From Morchella semilibera (lineage: Eukaryota; Ascomycota; Pezizomycetes; Pezizales; Morchellaceae), in NCBI GenBank assembly GCA_009192285.1, contig WBVU01000004.1, forward strand, positions 2,998,001 to 3,062,000: a DNA stretch of 64,000 nt, written 5' to 3'. Of the stretch, positions 26,101-37,416 are shown in pieces. The notes under the pieces are model-generated. The model saw nothing but the letters and a program-made list of their open reading frames with translations, was not told the DNA's origin and did not search any database. Both the position numbers and the translations under genes were made by a program. The first letter of the stretch is position 1; the number at the start of each line of letters is the position of its first letter.

Positions 26101-29100
26101 CTCGGGGAAACAATAGAGATCAGCATCGGTAAGGGCTTGCAGAACCTGATTAACATGGCTGCGGTGTGACTCCAAATCCTCACTATAAATAAGGATATCA
26201 TCAAGGTAAGCCGTGCAGAAGCGGTCCAGAAAGGGACGAAGGGTATCATTAATAAAATGCTGAAAGACGGCAGGAGCATTGGTCAATCCAAAGGGCATCA
26301 CTTTATACTGAAAATGACCAACCCTGGTGCGGAATGCAGTTTTCCATTCATCTCCAGCTGCAACTCGGACCAGGTTATAGGCATTCTTCAAATCCAACTT
26401 GGTATACCATTTGGCCTTGCAAAGTTAATTAAATGTTTCCTTGGGCAGCGGCAATGGGTAGCGATTTTTAATAGTAATAGCATTTAGGCCTCGGTAATCC
26501 ACACAGAATCGAAGTCCACCACCAGACTTTTTCACAAACAGAACAGGGGATCCGGCGGGGGAGGAGCTAGACTCGATGAATCCTTTTTTCAACATATCGT
26601 CGATGTATTCAATCAATGCGGCCAGCTCGTCTCGAGACATACTATATAGAGGACCGAAGGGGGGTTCTTTTCCCTCATGAAGATTGATCCGAATATCATA
26701 GGGACGGTGCGGAGGTAGTTTCTGAGGACCTTCTTTGCCAAACTGTTGCCAAAAGTGATGATGTTCGGAAGGGACCAAAGTGGCAATTTCCGGGGGTATC
26801 GACTCCGTAGAACCACCAAGGAATAGGGCATACACAGTTAGTCCCTGGGTGGTTTCGGCAAAGGTAGCAGCGCTAACAATCTCAAAGTCGTGGGTAGCGG
26901 GGAGCGGTGAGGTAATTCCCTTAACATAAGCGGGGACTTGATCATCATTGCAGCGTTGAAGACAGCGAGGGGATCCGAAAGTCAACGAGTTATCGGCGAA
27001 ATTAATAGCAACATTATGTTGGCGCAGCCATGGGATTCCTAGTACCAACGGATAATGTCCTAGACGGGTAACATAGGCGGAGATCTTTTCGATATGACCT
27101 TGGATGCGAAGAGAAAAGTGGGCAATATGAGTAATGCTACCAGAGGAGATTTCTCTTCCATCGATAACATGGAGGGCGCGGGGATTGGGGAGAAGAGTAG
27201 TAGGGATTTCCTTGTGGCGTACAAATGATTCATCAATGAATGCGAATCCGAAAGCCCCGGTGTCAACAAGTGAGTAGGTTTTAACAGTTTTATTCTTATC
27301 AGATACGATACATGAAACAACAAGATGATCGTTATCCGAAACCTTCTCAACAGAGACACCAGAAGCAGCAGAAGCAGACAAAGAGAGAGGAGGAACCTGG
27401 CCTAAGCCACCTAAGACAGGTCCTCGTGAAAACCCGACTGATCTGGGGCAGTCGCCGACATCGAACCAGAAGAACCCAAACCCAAAGATCCAGAGCCGGA
27501 AGAAGGAGAAGCACCAAAGGGAAACCCAAAAACATAACCAGGAGAAGAAGAAGGACAAGAAGCTTGATTAACAACAGGAGGCGCGCCGGCCCCAGACATA
27601 ACCGGAGGTACACCGACCTCAGAAGTAGCAGCAACACGAGCAGGACGAGCAACAGGACGAGCAGGACATTCAGTGGCAAAATGCCTAGGGCCTCCGCAAT
27701 ATATGCAGAGCCCTTGAGCAGCATGGCGGGCACGTTCGGCGGGGGTAATAGGCCCACGACGTTGAGGGCGACGGGCACCAGAGAGATCCATTGGCACCGC
27801 ACCACTTGGAGAATAAGAGGGGTGAGGAGCAGAAGCAGCAGAAGCAGGAGCAGGAGCACGGGCAGGGGAAGAGGGAACAAAGGGCTGGCGGGCGGCAAAG
27901 GGAGAGGGGCGATCTCTAGCACGAGCGTCTCGGAGCCTATTGTCCAACTTCTGGAGTAAAAGGACATATTGGGAGGTGGCAGCCGGGACGTCATGATGGA
28001 TCATAGCGGAGCGAAGCTCACGAGAGAGGCCTTGGGTAAGTGCATGTTTCTTGGCCTCATCGTTCCATCTAATCTCAGCAGCCAAGCGTTGGAACTCGGC
28101 AAAGTAGGTGGAAAAGTCTCGGCCGCCTTGTGTAAGACGTTCGAGTTCTCGTTCGGCGGTGGCAATGCGGTCTGGGTCTCCAAAAGCGGTTTCCAGAATG
28201 GTAATCAGGGCTTCAATATCTTCCAGGTCGATGCGTCCTCCAACAACGAGGGGCATCACCTGGGCAAGGGCACGACCAGAAAGAAGATTAATAGCATAGG
28301 CCAGGCGGGCCTGGGCGGCGGGGAAACGATCATGGTTGGCCAGCATCATGAGGCGGAGTTGAGTTACAAAGGGGCGAAGTTCCTCCCGTTTACCATCAAA
28401 CTTGGGCGGGTCGGGGACCTTCTCGGATCGAGGGGTCGAAGGTGGAGCCGGAGGCGGAGCATTCGGAGGAACAGGAGGAAGAACGACAGGAGGAACAGCG
28501 GGAGGAGCAGCGGGAGGAGCAGCGTGAGGAGCAGCGGGAGGAGGAGCAGCCGCCTGGGCCGACAGCAGACTATTGAGCTGGCGGACCTCTACGAGCTGGC
28601 TTTCCAGGTTCGTAATTTGTTGCTCGAGGTCAGGGATAACGGAGGCAGTATTCAAGGCTGTGTCTCTCTCGAAGCGGGCCATATCTCTTTCGTACCGAAT
28701 TCGAGAGATATTATATCCCAGGAGATCGAAGAGAAGGGCCTTGTCATGGTTATATTGTTCAGTAAATGCTGGGACGTCCGCGGGGGCAGCCCAGGTAGCA
28801 GGAACCACATCGCTATTAGCGATGCAGTCGGTAATAACGGGTTCGGGGGCGATCATGAATGAGGATCTAGACGCTGCCATGGTAGTATTTCGAGAGCCAA
28901 AGGCGAGGCAACGTAGTCTAACGGAGCGGGGTCGGGTCAAGGACTAAGTGAGGTAGTTCCAGGGACGAGGGTCAGGACAGGGTCGGCTCAGGAGATACCC
29001 GAGACGAGGCAGGTTCAGGTTCAGATTCAGGTTCAGGGACGAGGCAAGAACAGGAGGGCCGAAGCCAAAGTAATAGATTGCTAACAGAAAGAAGACGTTG

Positions 29101-29398
29101 CCTAGAGAGGCGGAAACATAGGAAAGAACAGACACTATATATACAATTACCCCGTCGCACCGCTGACTCATAACCATAGAATCCCATAGAACCTCCCCCA
29201 CTTCCGTACCACCCATACTATTCCCATTACCCATACTTCTAACCCGATACTACCCCATCTTTTCTAGCGCTTACATTCTATCACCCGAGCTCCTTCCTAA
29301 TCCATCGTTCTACTTCCGACATCGACCGATACTATCCAACAACCCTGTTCCGAAGACGCTTTGGCGGCAGGCGAGGTGCAGGGGGCGGAGCCGTGATA
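23173..29398 (-). mobile_element. Ty3/Gypsy chromovirus, family 3, with both LTRs
   Basis: The LTRs are 23173-23656 and 28917-29398 (about 483 bp). On the minus strand, gag is 28940-27411: an Ala/Pro-rich stretch of PPAAPPAVPP type, a capsid-like region, and a zinc knuckle CIYCGGPRHFATEC. Pol runs about 27558-23568: protease DTGAFGFAF, reverse transcriptase AYLDDILIY, RNase H, integrase and a chromodomain (EWEVDELLDSRLRYSRLQYL type). Fossil with about four breaks plus one MITE insertion (24658-24794) in the integrase region. No matching 5-bp duplication was found (CAGTT on the left, CTATG on the right), so at least one flank has been rearranged. Confidence 0.9.
24658..24794 (+). mobile_element. 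MITE (CATCAGCAA family), full-length 137 bp, TSD TA
   Basis: Ends are CATCAGCAAACTCAACTTAT and AAGTCTTGCTGATG, with TA on both sides (24656-24657 and 24795-24796). It interrupts the integrase part of the family-3 element, so it inserted after that element. Confidence 0.9.
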
Positions 29399-29809
29399 CT
29401 ATGGCTGTCCTCTTTCTAAGGATAGAGGCTTCAGGTACGAGAAGCTATGACTTGAGGATAGGAGTAGATTCCTATGTACCAAAATAACAGGAAGACGAGA
29501 CAGAGAGAAATGAAAGAAAGAACTAAGGAAATATCTACACTCGCTATTTGACACCTCTCCTCCACCAGTCCGCTATGACTCACACATTCGCTCACAGAAA
29601 CCCATAGCAATCTGTCGCAACCACACCTTGTATTCCTCTCCACCATTTCGACAATTTCTATTACCAATCCATCACGCCATCGAACCTCATAGAACCTAAT
29701 AACGACACCCCCACCTCATCTCACCCCATCTTTGCTTAATCCAGCTCCATCTACTGCAACAGCGCTACGACTACCGAGCCTTCGGGATCGATGCCAAAAC
29801 GCCGGAACA
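29399..29809 (-). mobile_element. LTR family 1 fragment, minus orientation
   Basis: It begins at an internal LTR position (CTATGGCTGTCCTCTTTC) next to the end of the family-3 element and finishes at ...AACGCCGGAACA. Only the part distal to position 250 or so of the LTR is present. Confidence 0.75.
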
Positions 29810-29924
29810 CTGGAGTCTCCCAACAGTCTCCCGGGTCTCCTGAAAGTCTCCTGAGACTCCTGGCTATTTTCTGAGTCCCCTGAGGCTCAGGAAACATCAG
29901 GAGACAAATGAAGTCTTGCTGATA
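29810..29924 (+). mobile_element. MITE (CATCAGCAA family), 5' part missing
   Basis: It starts inside the MITE at CTGGAGTCTCCCAACAG, directly after the LTR fragment, and ends AAGTCTTGCTGATA. It abuts the 3' end of the Harbinger-type transposase relic. Confidence 0.8.
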
Positions 29925-30982
29925 TATGAAGTATCATTGCAACTGTTATCATAAGTCCGACAGGTTGCAGATGAATCTTCAAGTTATCCGAGTATGATAG
30001 GAAAGGAAACATCTGTTTTTTGAGTTCTTTAAAAACCCATTCGTTAAGGATTCGTAAACGTGTCATTTGTTTGTTGAACTGATTTTATTCGATTGATAAA
30101 CGTTCACCAGTATATGGTGGTGGGCGTGCGGGGTTATTTCCATACGCAGAATTACTATCAAGTTGCATTTGTATTCTTTGAGAATCCCAAGCATATTGAA
30201 CAAGCAGGTCTTCGATATTGCTTTTAGCCCATAAATGAGCATCATTTCTACGACCTTCCCAAGGTCCATAGGTATCTCTGATGAGGCCATCGAGAGTAAC
30301 AACACAATGGTAATTGATGCAGTGTCTCTGTTTATGACCATTATATACTGCTCTTTAATATCTTATCGAACGAGAAATATTGAATAATGTACCATCAATA
30401 AATCCTCAACCATTTTCCAGAGGACAGCCTTTAGCTCTGATTGTATTAGCATAAATTCTAAGGCATTCAGGTGTTAAACGTATGGTGTTAAATTCTAACA
30501 AAACCCGCCATCGCTTATAAATATGAGTCATAGTTGCTAAAACAAATCTACTCATTCACTCAGGTTTCCAACCAAATGTAAGGTAGCAATTGACATAGCG
30601 ATTAGGGTAAGAGAGACTTCGAAGTGTCATAAACATAGCAGTAATTTGATCGGTGACTATTCCATTAGATCCTGTAATTACCGGTGGCAAATCCAAGCAA
30701 ACAACCAGTCGTTCAACTTCAGATCTCGTAAACCTAATATTTTGTTAATTTAATAAATTATTTAATATTTGAGGTTAAATACCTAAAATATGTCTTCCAT
30801 GCATCATCATTTAGTGTGTTGAGATTAATCTCGCCACCTTCTCTTTGTTGTCCCCTACGTTGTTTGGTCGATGACAGGTGAATTTGTTTAGTTTGCAGCT
30901 TCAAACGAGTTAAAAGTAGTGATTTTTGTTGTAAAAGTATACTTTTTCTATGTAAAAGTAGTCTTGTTTGAGTAAGCGACAT
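29925..30982 (-). pseudogene. Harbinger-type (DDE_Tnp_4) transposase relic
   Basis: On the minus strand, reading starts near 30982 (MSLTQTRLLLHRKS). A plausible GTATTT...TATTAG intron near 30781 joins WKTYFR to FTRSEVERLVVCLDLPP. Family landmarks follow in order: LRSLSYPNRYVNCYLTFGW, GFIDGT with the first Asp, YNGHKQRHCINYHCVV, LDGLIRDTYGPWEGRRND with the second Asp, and near the end FNKQMTRLRILNEWVFKELK with the likely Glu, then LQPVGLMITVAMILH. Stop codons interrupt it after GWKPE, before GFIDGT, twice just after FNISRSIR, and after TGERLSIE, so it cannot make a full transposase. The 3' end stops at a MITE. It is a plain DNA transposon remnant; terminal inverted repeats were not located. 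Confidence 0.8.
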
Positions 30983-31221
30983 TATCACTATATTTTTCTT
31001 GTGGTTCGGATTTAATGGAAGGAAAGTTCAGCTCCAAAACTCAACTTATAGCACTCATGCGGGGAAGCTGCTGGGCCGTTTTTTGCCAAGACTGTGACCC
31101 AACTACTACTTTTGGATAGAGCTCGTTTCGCAAGCTGTCTAATAAATATAAATATAATAGTTTAAAAGTACCGGAAATTTAAACTAATATTGAATTAATT
31201 GTTTAGGAGTACCGGAAATTT

Positions 31222-31450
31222 CACAACATATCATCGCTACCATGGCCACCTTCTTTCCCTGACCTTAATCCTGTTGGAAATATCTGGAATACCCTCAAGA
31301 ACCGGCTTAATCAGAGAGGTCCAAGGCCTAAAGGTAGAACTAAGGTAACAACTGCAGTTATAGAAGAGTGGGAAAAAATTACAGAAGGGGAGATTTTGAA
31401 ATATGTAGATAGAATGCCAGAACGTATACAAGCAGTAATAGATGCGGGGG
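31222..31450 (+). pseudogene. Tc1/mariner-type transposase, C-terminal fragment
   Basis: The open stretch reads HNISSLPWPPSFPDLNPVGN, followed by IWNTLKNRLNQRGPRPKGR, then IEEWEKI and DRMPERIQAVIDAG. This is the classical end of a Tc1-like DDE/D transposase: SPDLNPIEN.W..LK, then the EEW block and the SMP.R...VI..GG block. The acidic position of the PDLNP.EN box reads G here. Only the last 75 or so codons remain. Upstream (31140-31215) the motif ACCGGAAATTT occurs twice and no further transposase is readable. Confidence 0.75.
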
Positions 31451-31472
31451 CATGCCTGTTAAGTTTTTGATA

Positions 31473-31642
31473 TTCGCCGCAATGTCCCGCTCGCTTACCC
31501 CTGTTTCCACAATAATCCTACCAGAGGCTGTAGGTGGGAGTGGGAGAGGGGGAGGAGCGAGTGACCCAGGACCACACCACTCGCTAGTCTGGGGTGTGTG
31601 TAGGCAAGTGATCAGGATCTGATAAGTCTATCTTGCGGCGAA
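31473..31642. mobile_element. 170-bp element with 10-bp TIRs and TA flanks
   Basis: The left end is TTCGCCGCAA and the right end TTGCGGCGAA, a perfect 10-bp inverted repeat. Each end is flanked by TA (31471-31472 and 31643-31644), the duplication made by Tc1/mariner elements. The inside has no reading frame of interest. It lies 394 bp upstream of the XPO1 start codon. Confidence 0.65.
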
Positions 31643-32035
31643 TATGGCCTATCTTATCAGATTCTAATCAATGTCTTTGGTTGCAACAGTTCTTAAGCGG
31701 GAGCTGACTAATGCCATGACAGATACTCCCCACCTTTTCCATCTTCTGCAGCCTCGCTCTGTCTTTGTCTACTTCACACGCGAAAGACGTGAGAGTTGTG
31801 TACCCTACTACACCTACAGGAATCTTCACGCGTATGTAAAAGGATTTCCTACGGAATTTTTCTTGTCTTTACTAAACCTCATACGTAGTCTTAGACTCTT
31901 AGATCCCACCATCTTTTTACTACCCCGCCATCTTAACCTAACAGCAACCTCAGAAACAAGTTTAAATATATATAGCTACAATTATCGCCTGTTCTTCTAG
32001 AGCTCTGCTACCCAGACACGTAACGCAGGTTAGAT
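31643..32035 (+). promoter_or_regulatory. upstream region of XPO1
   Basis: This is the 393-bp stretch between the TIR element and the XPO1 start. It is pyrimidine-rich in places, with TATATATA at about 31967-31974, but no precise promoter site can be assigned. An open frame at 31671-32000 has no recognisable product and looks accidental. Confidence 0.35.
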
Positions 32036-35000
32036 ATGGCCACTATCTCTATCGATGAGCTGGACAAGCACGTCCGCACTTTCTACGAAGGAAGGGGTCC
32101 AGATGTGAGCTCTTCCAATTTGTTGTTCTGTCTCTTTGTAACCCTTCTGACCTTCTATAGCAAAAAAACGCGCAATTAGTTTTAAATCAAGTAAGCACCT
32201 CCATAGTAACCCCAAACCCCCTCTACGCCATGCTGATACGAATAATAGTTTCGCGAGAATCCAGACTCTTGGATCCTGGTAGATAAATTACTGGAGTCTG
32301 CAAATTACCCCCAAACAAAGTGTAAGAACACCCCTATTCCTTGGCGGTCCATACCGTTGACCTTCTCAGTCCTTGGGCTCCAGGTTCTTGACAATGTCAT
32401 TCAAACACGGTGGAAGATTTTGCCCAAGGAGCAACGACAAGGTAAGGAGGATAACGTAGAAAACCAAAAAGTGATGTATGAAGGTTTTATTAACTATAAC
32501 CCAAAATCTCAAATTTCTAGGAATTCGGAATTTTGTTGTTGGGTTTATCATCCAGGCCTCATCTTCCCCGGAAAGCTTGAATCAGCAGAGGATTCTCATT
32601 AATAAGCTAAATCTCGTCTTAGTTTCGATATTGAAGCAGGATTGGCCTCATGATTGGCCAGACTTTATCAACGAAATAATAAGCTCATGTCGGAGCAATC
32701 TTTCCATCTGCGAAAACAACATGGCAATCCTTCGGCTCCTTTCCGAGGAGGTGTTTGACTTTTCGGCGGAGCAAATGACACAGTCCAAGACTAAAAACTT
32801 AAAGACAACTATGTGCCAGGAGTTTTCTTCTATCTTCCAGCTTTGTTCTGAGGTTCTACAAATGGCCGAACAGCCAAGTCTTATTAAAGCAACTCTAGAA
32901 ACCTTGCTTCGCTTTCTCAACTGGATTCCTCTGGGTTATATCTTTGAGACACCAATCATCGAAACACTCCGCACACGATTCCTAGAGCAACCCGAATTTC
33001 GGAATGTCACCATGAAGTGTTTGACCGAAATCGGAGGCCTCCAGGTTAACCAATATCAGTACGACGAAAAGCTGGTCGAGATGTTCACCAACGTTATGAC
33101 AACAGTTTCAAAGATCGTCCCGTTGTCCACCGATCTCCGCTACGTCTACCCATCGAGTAATAATAGAGATCAGGAGTTTATTCAAAACCTAGCCTTATTC
33201 ATATGCAATTTTTTCACCCCACACCTCAAGGTATGCTTTCAACATGTCTCAAATTAGAGTTTCATCAATGTTGACCAAGTAAAATAGCTTATCGAGAATT
33301 TGCCTAACAAAGATTACCTCACCCATTCTCATTTTTATCTTATCCGTATTTCTCAGATCGAAGATCGTGAAATCTTCAAAATCTGTCTTGAATACTGGAA
33401 CAAGCTTGTTCAGGAGCTATATGAAGAAATGCAGTCACTGCCAATTACAGATATTAACCCCCTCCTTAGTATGGGACAAATCGGGGCTGTGGGACTAGCC
33501 AGTGGGGGCGGTGCCCTTCATCCCACCTTACATGCAAACTTCCCATTACGAAAGCATATGTATACAGATGTTCTCTCGAACTTGAGACAAGTTATGATCG
33601 AAAGGATGGTTAGGCCAGAAGAGGTTAGTTCGCATTTTACAGGTAATAGTTGCTTGATCCACTACTAATTATTTAAAGGTTTTGATTGTAGAGAACGACG
33701 AAGGAGAAATTGTTCGTGAATTTGTCAAAGAAAGTGATACTATTCAGCTGTATAAGGCAACCAGGGAATGCCTCGTGTATCTCACCCATCTGGATGTAGT
33801 GGATACAGAGAACATTATGTCCGAAAAGTTGGCAAAACAAGTTGATGGGTCTGAATGGTCATGGCCCAATTGCAACACCCTATGCTGGGCTATTGGGTCT
33901 ATCTCGGGTGCCATGAATGAAGAGACCGAAAAGAGGTTTTTGGTCACAGTCATCAAGGATCTCCTTGGTCTCACTGAGATGAAACGGGGGAAAGATAATA
34001 AGGCGGTCGTGGCCTCCAATATCATGTATATCGTTGGGCAATATCCTCGATTTCTGAAGGCCCATTGGAAATTCTTGAAGACTGTGGTCAATAAGCTTTT
34101 TGAGTTTATGCACGAGACACATGAGGGTATGCTCAACCTGCCTTAAGATTTGGAGACATTTAACTTACTTTTTCCAAGGTGTCCAAGACATGGCTTGCGA
34201 TACCTTCATTAAAATTGCTCAAAAATGTCGCCGTCATTTTGTAGCACTCCAGCCTGGAGAGAACGAGCCTTTTATCGAGGAAATTGTGCGAACTATGCAA
34301 ACAATCACGCGTGACTTGTCACCTCAACAAGTTCACACATTTTACGAGGCATGTGGTTATATGATTAGCGCACAAGGGCAGTCAAGCATTCAAGAGCGCT
34401 TGATTCAAGACCTGATGGCTCTCCCAAACCAAGCTGTAAGGAAAACAGCCCCAATCAAAATCGGGTTACCTAAAAACTGACCCCTCCCTTTCACAGTGGG
34501 ATGCCATCATCGGACAGGCAACTCAAGATCCTAGTATTTTAGATAATACTGAGACGGTCAAAATAATTGGCAATATCATGAAAACGAATGTGGCGGCTTG
34601 CACATCGACAGGAAGTTATTTCTATCCACAAATTGGCCGTATCTACATGGATATGCTGTCAATGTATCGTGCTGTCAGTCAAATGGTATCCGAAGGTGTT
34701 GCTAGAGATGGTGAGTAGTAGAAGCTTTATGTACATCTATTAGTTACACTGCTAACACTATTAAAGGTCCTATTGCGCCAAAAAAGCCTCGCATTCGTGG
34801 TCTCCGGACCGTAAAGAAAGAAATATTGAAACTTATCGAGACTTACGTGCAGAAGGCGGACGATCTAGAGATGGTTAACGACAACATAGTCCCGCCTCTT
34901 CTAGACGCAATATTAGTTGATTACAGCCGTAACGTACCGGATGCTCGAGATGCAGAGGTTTTGAATGTCATGTCCACTATAATCAGCAAGTTACATGGTT

Positions 35001-35963
35001 TGATGGAGGACAAAATCCCGATAATCATGGAAAACGTTTTTGAGTGTACGCTCGACATGATCAACAAGGATTTTTCGGAGTATCCTGAACACAGGGTAGA
35101 GTTCTTCAAGCTCTTGCGAGCCATTAATCTAAACTGCTTCCCTGGTAAGCTAGCTACGACTTCGGGAGCCATACAAGAATCATTGGCTTGCTGACGAATT
35201 TTATAGCATTGCTTAAGCTCGATAACCGCCAGTTTAAGTTTGTCATCGATGCTTGTCTGTGGGCAAGTAAACATGACAACAGGGAGGTTGAAGCAGCCGG
35301 CCTGAATATGTGTATCGAGTTGATCAATAATATTGCCGAAACAGACCCCCAAACAGCGAGTGCATTTTTTCAGCAATTTTTCATCCCCATCTTGCAAGAT
35401 ATTTTCTTTGTTCTCACTGATGCGGACCACAAAGCTGGTAGGTTCCCTCCCAAGCGGTTGTCAGAATCGCCACTAACGACTTCAAAGGGTTTAAACTACA
35501 AGCTCTGCTATTATCGAGAATGTTCTACTTCGTAGATTCCGGGAAAGTTCAGACACCTCTTTATACACCGGACCAAGCACCAGTAGGCACTACGAACTCA
35601 CAATTTTTACGGGAATATGTGGCGGGGCTGCTTCGCAACGCGTTCCCGCACCTTCAGCCGTAAGTCTCCCCGGCCTCTCATCCCGCTCGCAGTAAATTGA
35701 CACTTACGGCGTCCCGTTATAGAACTCAAGTGAAAATCTTCGTGGATGGCCTTTTCACCCTAAATAACGATCTTCCAAAGTTCAAACTCAACCTCCGCGA
35801 CTTTCTAATCCAGCTAAAAGAGTTCTCTGCGGGGGATAATACCGAGTTGTTTGCGGAGGATCGGGAAATCGCTGCCGAAGAAGCAAGAAGGGCAGAAAGA
35901 GAGAAGGCAATGAAAGTTGGAGGATTGATGAAGCCTAGCGAGATGGATGACGTTGAGCTGTGA
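32036..35963 (+). CDS. XPO1: exportin-1 (CRM1), nuclear export receptor
   Basis: The karyopherin-beta that binds leucine-rich nuclear export signals with RanGTP and carries cargo out of the nucleus. Thirteen exons (32036-32104, 32161-32190, 32249-32321, 32370-32441, 32521-33230, 33288-33623, 33679-34126, 34179-34435, 34497-34710, 34767-35144, 35207-35437, 35488-35659, 35723-35963) give 1076 residues, the usual length (human 1071). All introns are GT-AG and close in frame. Landmarks: [12 protein letters not shown] and FVVGFIIQ in the N-terminal importin-beta region, [34 protein letters not shown], the export-signal groove [18 protein letters not shown], the [20 protein letters not shown] helix, and the acidic C-terminal tail. 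The residue equivalent to human Cys528, the leptomycin B target, is Thr529 (codon 33973-33975), as in S. cerevisiae. It converges with MRPL9, 444 bp away. Confidence 0.97.
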
Positions 35964-36407
35964 CTTGGCGGGTATCATACGACAGACGAAAATGACCAGA
36001 CATTATTACAGCCTGGGCCTCACCGGATTAAAGGGGATCTACAGTATGGTGATGGTGATAATAACTGGGCTGAGGGGTGGTGGTGGGATTGATAGAGTGT
36101 CTATCTAGCGGTACTGTTTCTTAATTATCTACCCAGTATCGCGTTTCAAATTTCCCTTCACTTGTTCCTTTGTTCCTGATTTGGAAACTATAGTAGTGAC
36201 CTGTGTTGAATATCCTGTGATGTTGGCTACTGAGATGGGTCAAGATCTTTCTTAGCAGCAGAGAATTGCCGTAATCTATTTTTTAGCGACAAAAGTATAG
36301 TTGAGACTATCAACGGGTAAGATAGGGTTGGGAACTGCACCAACACAAAGCTTATCCGTGGAGTAGCCATCTAAACAATCACCAACCTTACGTGGAGTAT
36401 ATATACA
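35964..36407. other. intergenic region between convergent XPO1 and MRPL9
   Basis: This 444-bp stretch must hold the 3' UTRs of both genes. No further coding frame, RNA gene or repeat was recognised. No fungal poly(A) signal could be placed with confidence. Confidence 0.5.
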
Positions 36408-37416
36408 CTACATAGAAGCAACTATGTGTTGTTTCTCCGGAAGCACTGGAGAAGGCTTGTGAATAGTATCTTGGATACTAACGATGCCACCTTTCGGTCC
36501 AGGAACGGGTCCTAAAGAATGTCAATCAACATGGAGCCTCTACTTGGTTCCACTTGCTTACCATTTATCAAAACCACACCCAGCTCCCGGTCGACTTTCA
36601 AAACCTGTCTGTGTTGAATGGTTTTCGAATGCCCACCCATCCTCCCGGCCATGCGCTTTCCCGGATATACACGAGACCCACCACCCTGAGATTGACCGGC
36701 GGAACCCATCGCTCGATGGGTTAAAGAGTTACCATGAGAAGCTGGCTGACCTCCCCAACCATGCCGTTTCATTCCCTGTAAAAGAGTATCAGTCTCACGA
36801 GGTGTCATGTTTTGAAACTTCGAGAACACACTCCCGCAAACCCCTTTCCTTTGCAAATTGCCCAGACATCTACAAATTGTCCCTCGACAAAGTGGTCGGC
36901 GCTAATGATGGTCCCAGGCGCCAAAATACCATTCTCATCCTTCACCCTAAATTCTTTGATTGTTTTTTTGGGAGCTACACCAAATTTCTCGTAGTGTCCC
37001 AACATTGGTTTTGTTATGTTTGTTGGTGCCCTCCATCCCAAACCTACTTGACAAGCCCAGTAGCCGTGCTCCTCCTTAGTTTTGGGAGCCATCACCTGAA
37101 CCCGATCCAGTTGAAGAATTGTGCAAGGGATTCGTTGACCATTAGGAAGATAAACAGCGGTCATTTCCTTTTTAACAGCAAGAGCGCCCACACGTTGGGG
37201 AACCCGCCGGCGCTCGAGGGCGGCGGCTTTAGAGGCAGCGAGGAGTGTAGGGGAGGTTGAAGAAGAGACCCTCTTCATTCTTGCACCACCGAAAGTGACA
37301 TGTGCAGAGGTAGAAAATTTTGAAGCATTGTTGATCGTGAGTTGTGAAACAAAGCCAAGGGATGACCCGGCCGTTGAGCGCCCCCAGGCTGTGATGAGTG
37401 AGGTTTTCGGCGGCAT
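36408..37416 (-). CDS. MRPL9: mitochondrial large-subunit ribosomal protein uL3m
   Basis: Ribosomal protein L3 of the mitochondrial ribosome (yeast MRPL9). Three exons (37416-36832, 36775-36562, 36511-36408) with introns of 56 and 50 nt give 300 residues. The first 45 or so residues are rich in Ser/Thr/Arg with almost no acid (MPPKTSLITAWGRSTAGSSL), which suits a mitochondrial presequence. The L3 core follows: AVKKEMTAVYLPNGQRIPCT, then KGKGFAG joined across intron 1 to GMKRHGWGGQPASHGNSL, then GSAGQSQGGGSRVYPGKRM and, across intron 2, VLINGPVPGPKGGIVSI. Without the second intron the reading would end soon after VLINGK and lose the conserved PGPKG block, so the spliced form is preferred. An upstream in-frame ATG (MKVQARYLY) would add 18 residues. 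It is divergent from the CUE5-like gene. Confidence 0.95.

Noticed and set aside
27312-27959. Long plus-strand Arg-rich frame
   Set aside because: It is exactly antisense to the gag and protease region of the family-3 element on the minus strand, whose zinc knuckle and protease motifs are clear. The Arg-rich composition is a mirror of that coding sequence.
34190-34198. Cys in MACDTF of exportin-1 as the leptomycin B target
   Set aside because: Counting residues and aligning the groove shows that the target position is in [14 protein letters not shown] (Thr529); the MACDTF Cys is about 57 residues further on.
36512-36561. MRPL9 reading straight through to a stop after LIDIL
   Set aside because: It would lose the conserved PGPKG block of L3. 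GTAAGC and CTTTAG at 36561 and 36512 make a 50-nt intron that restores it.
36484-37260. Long plus-strand frame of 258 codons
   Set aside because: It is antisense to MRPL9, whose L3 motifs and splice sites are convincing; the plus frame has no recognisable domain.
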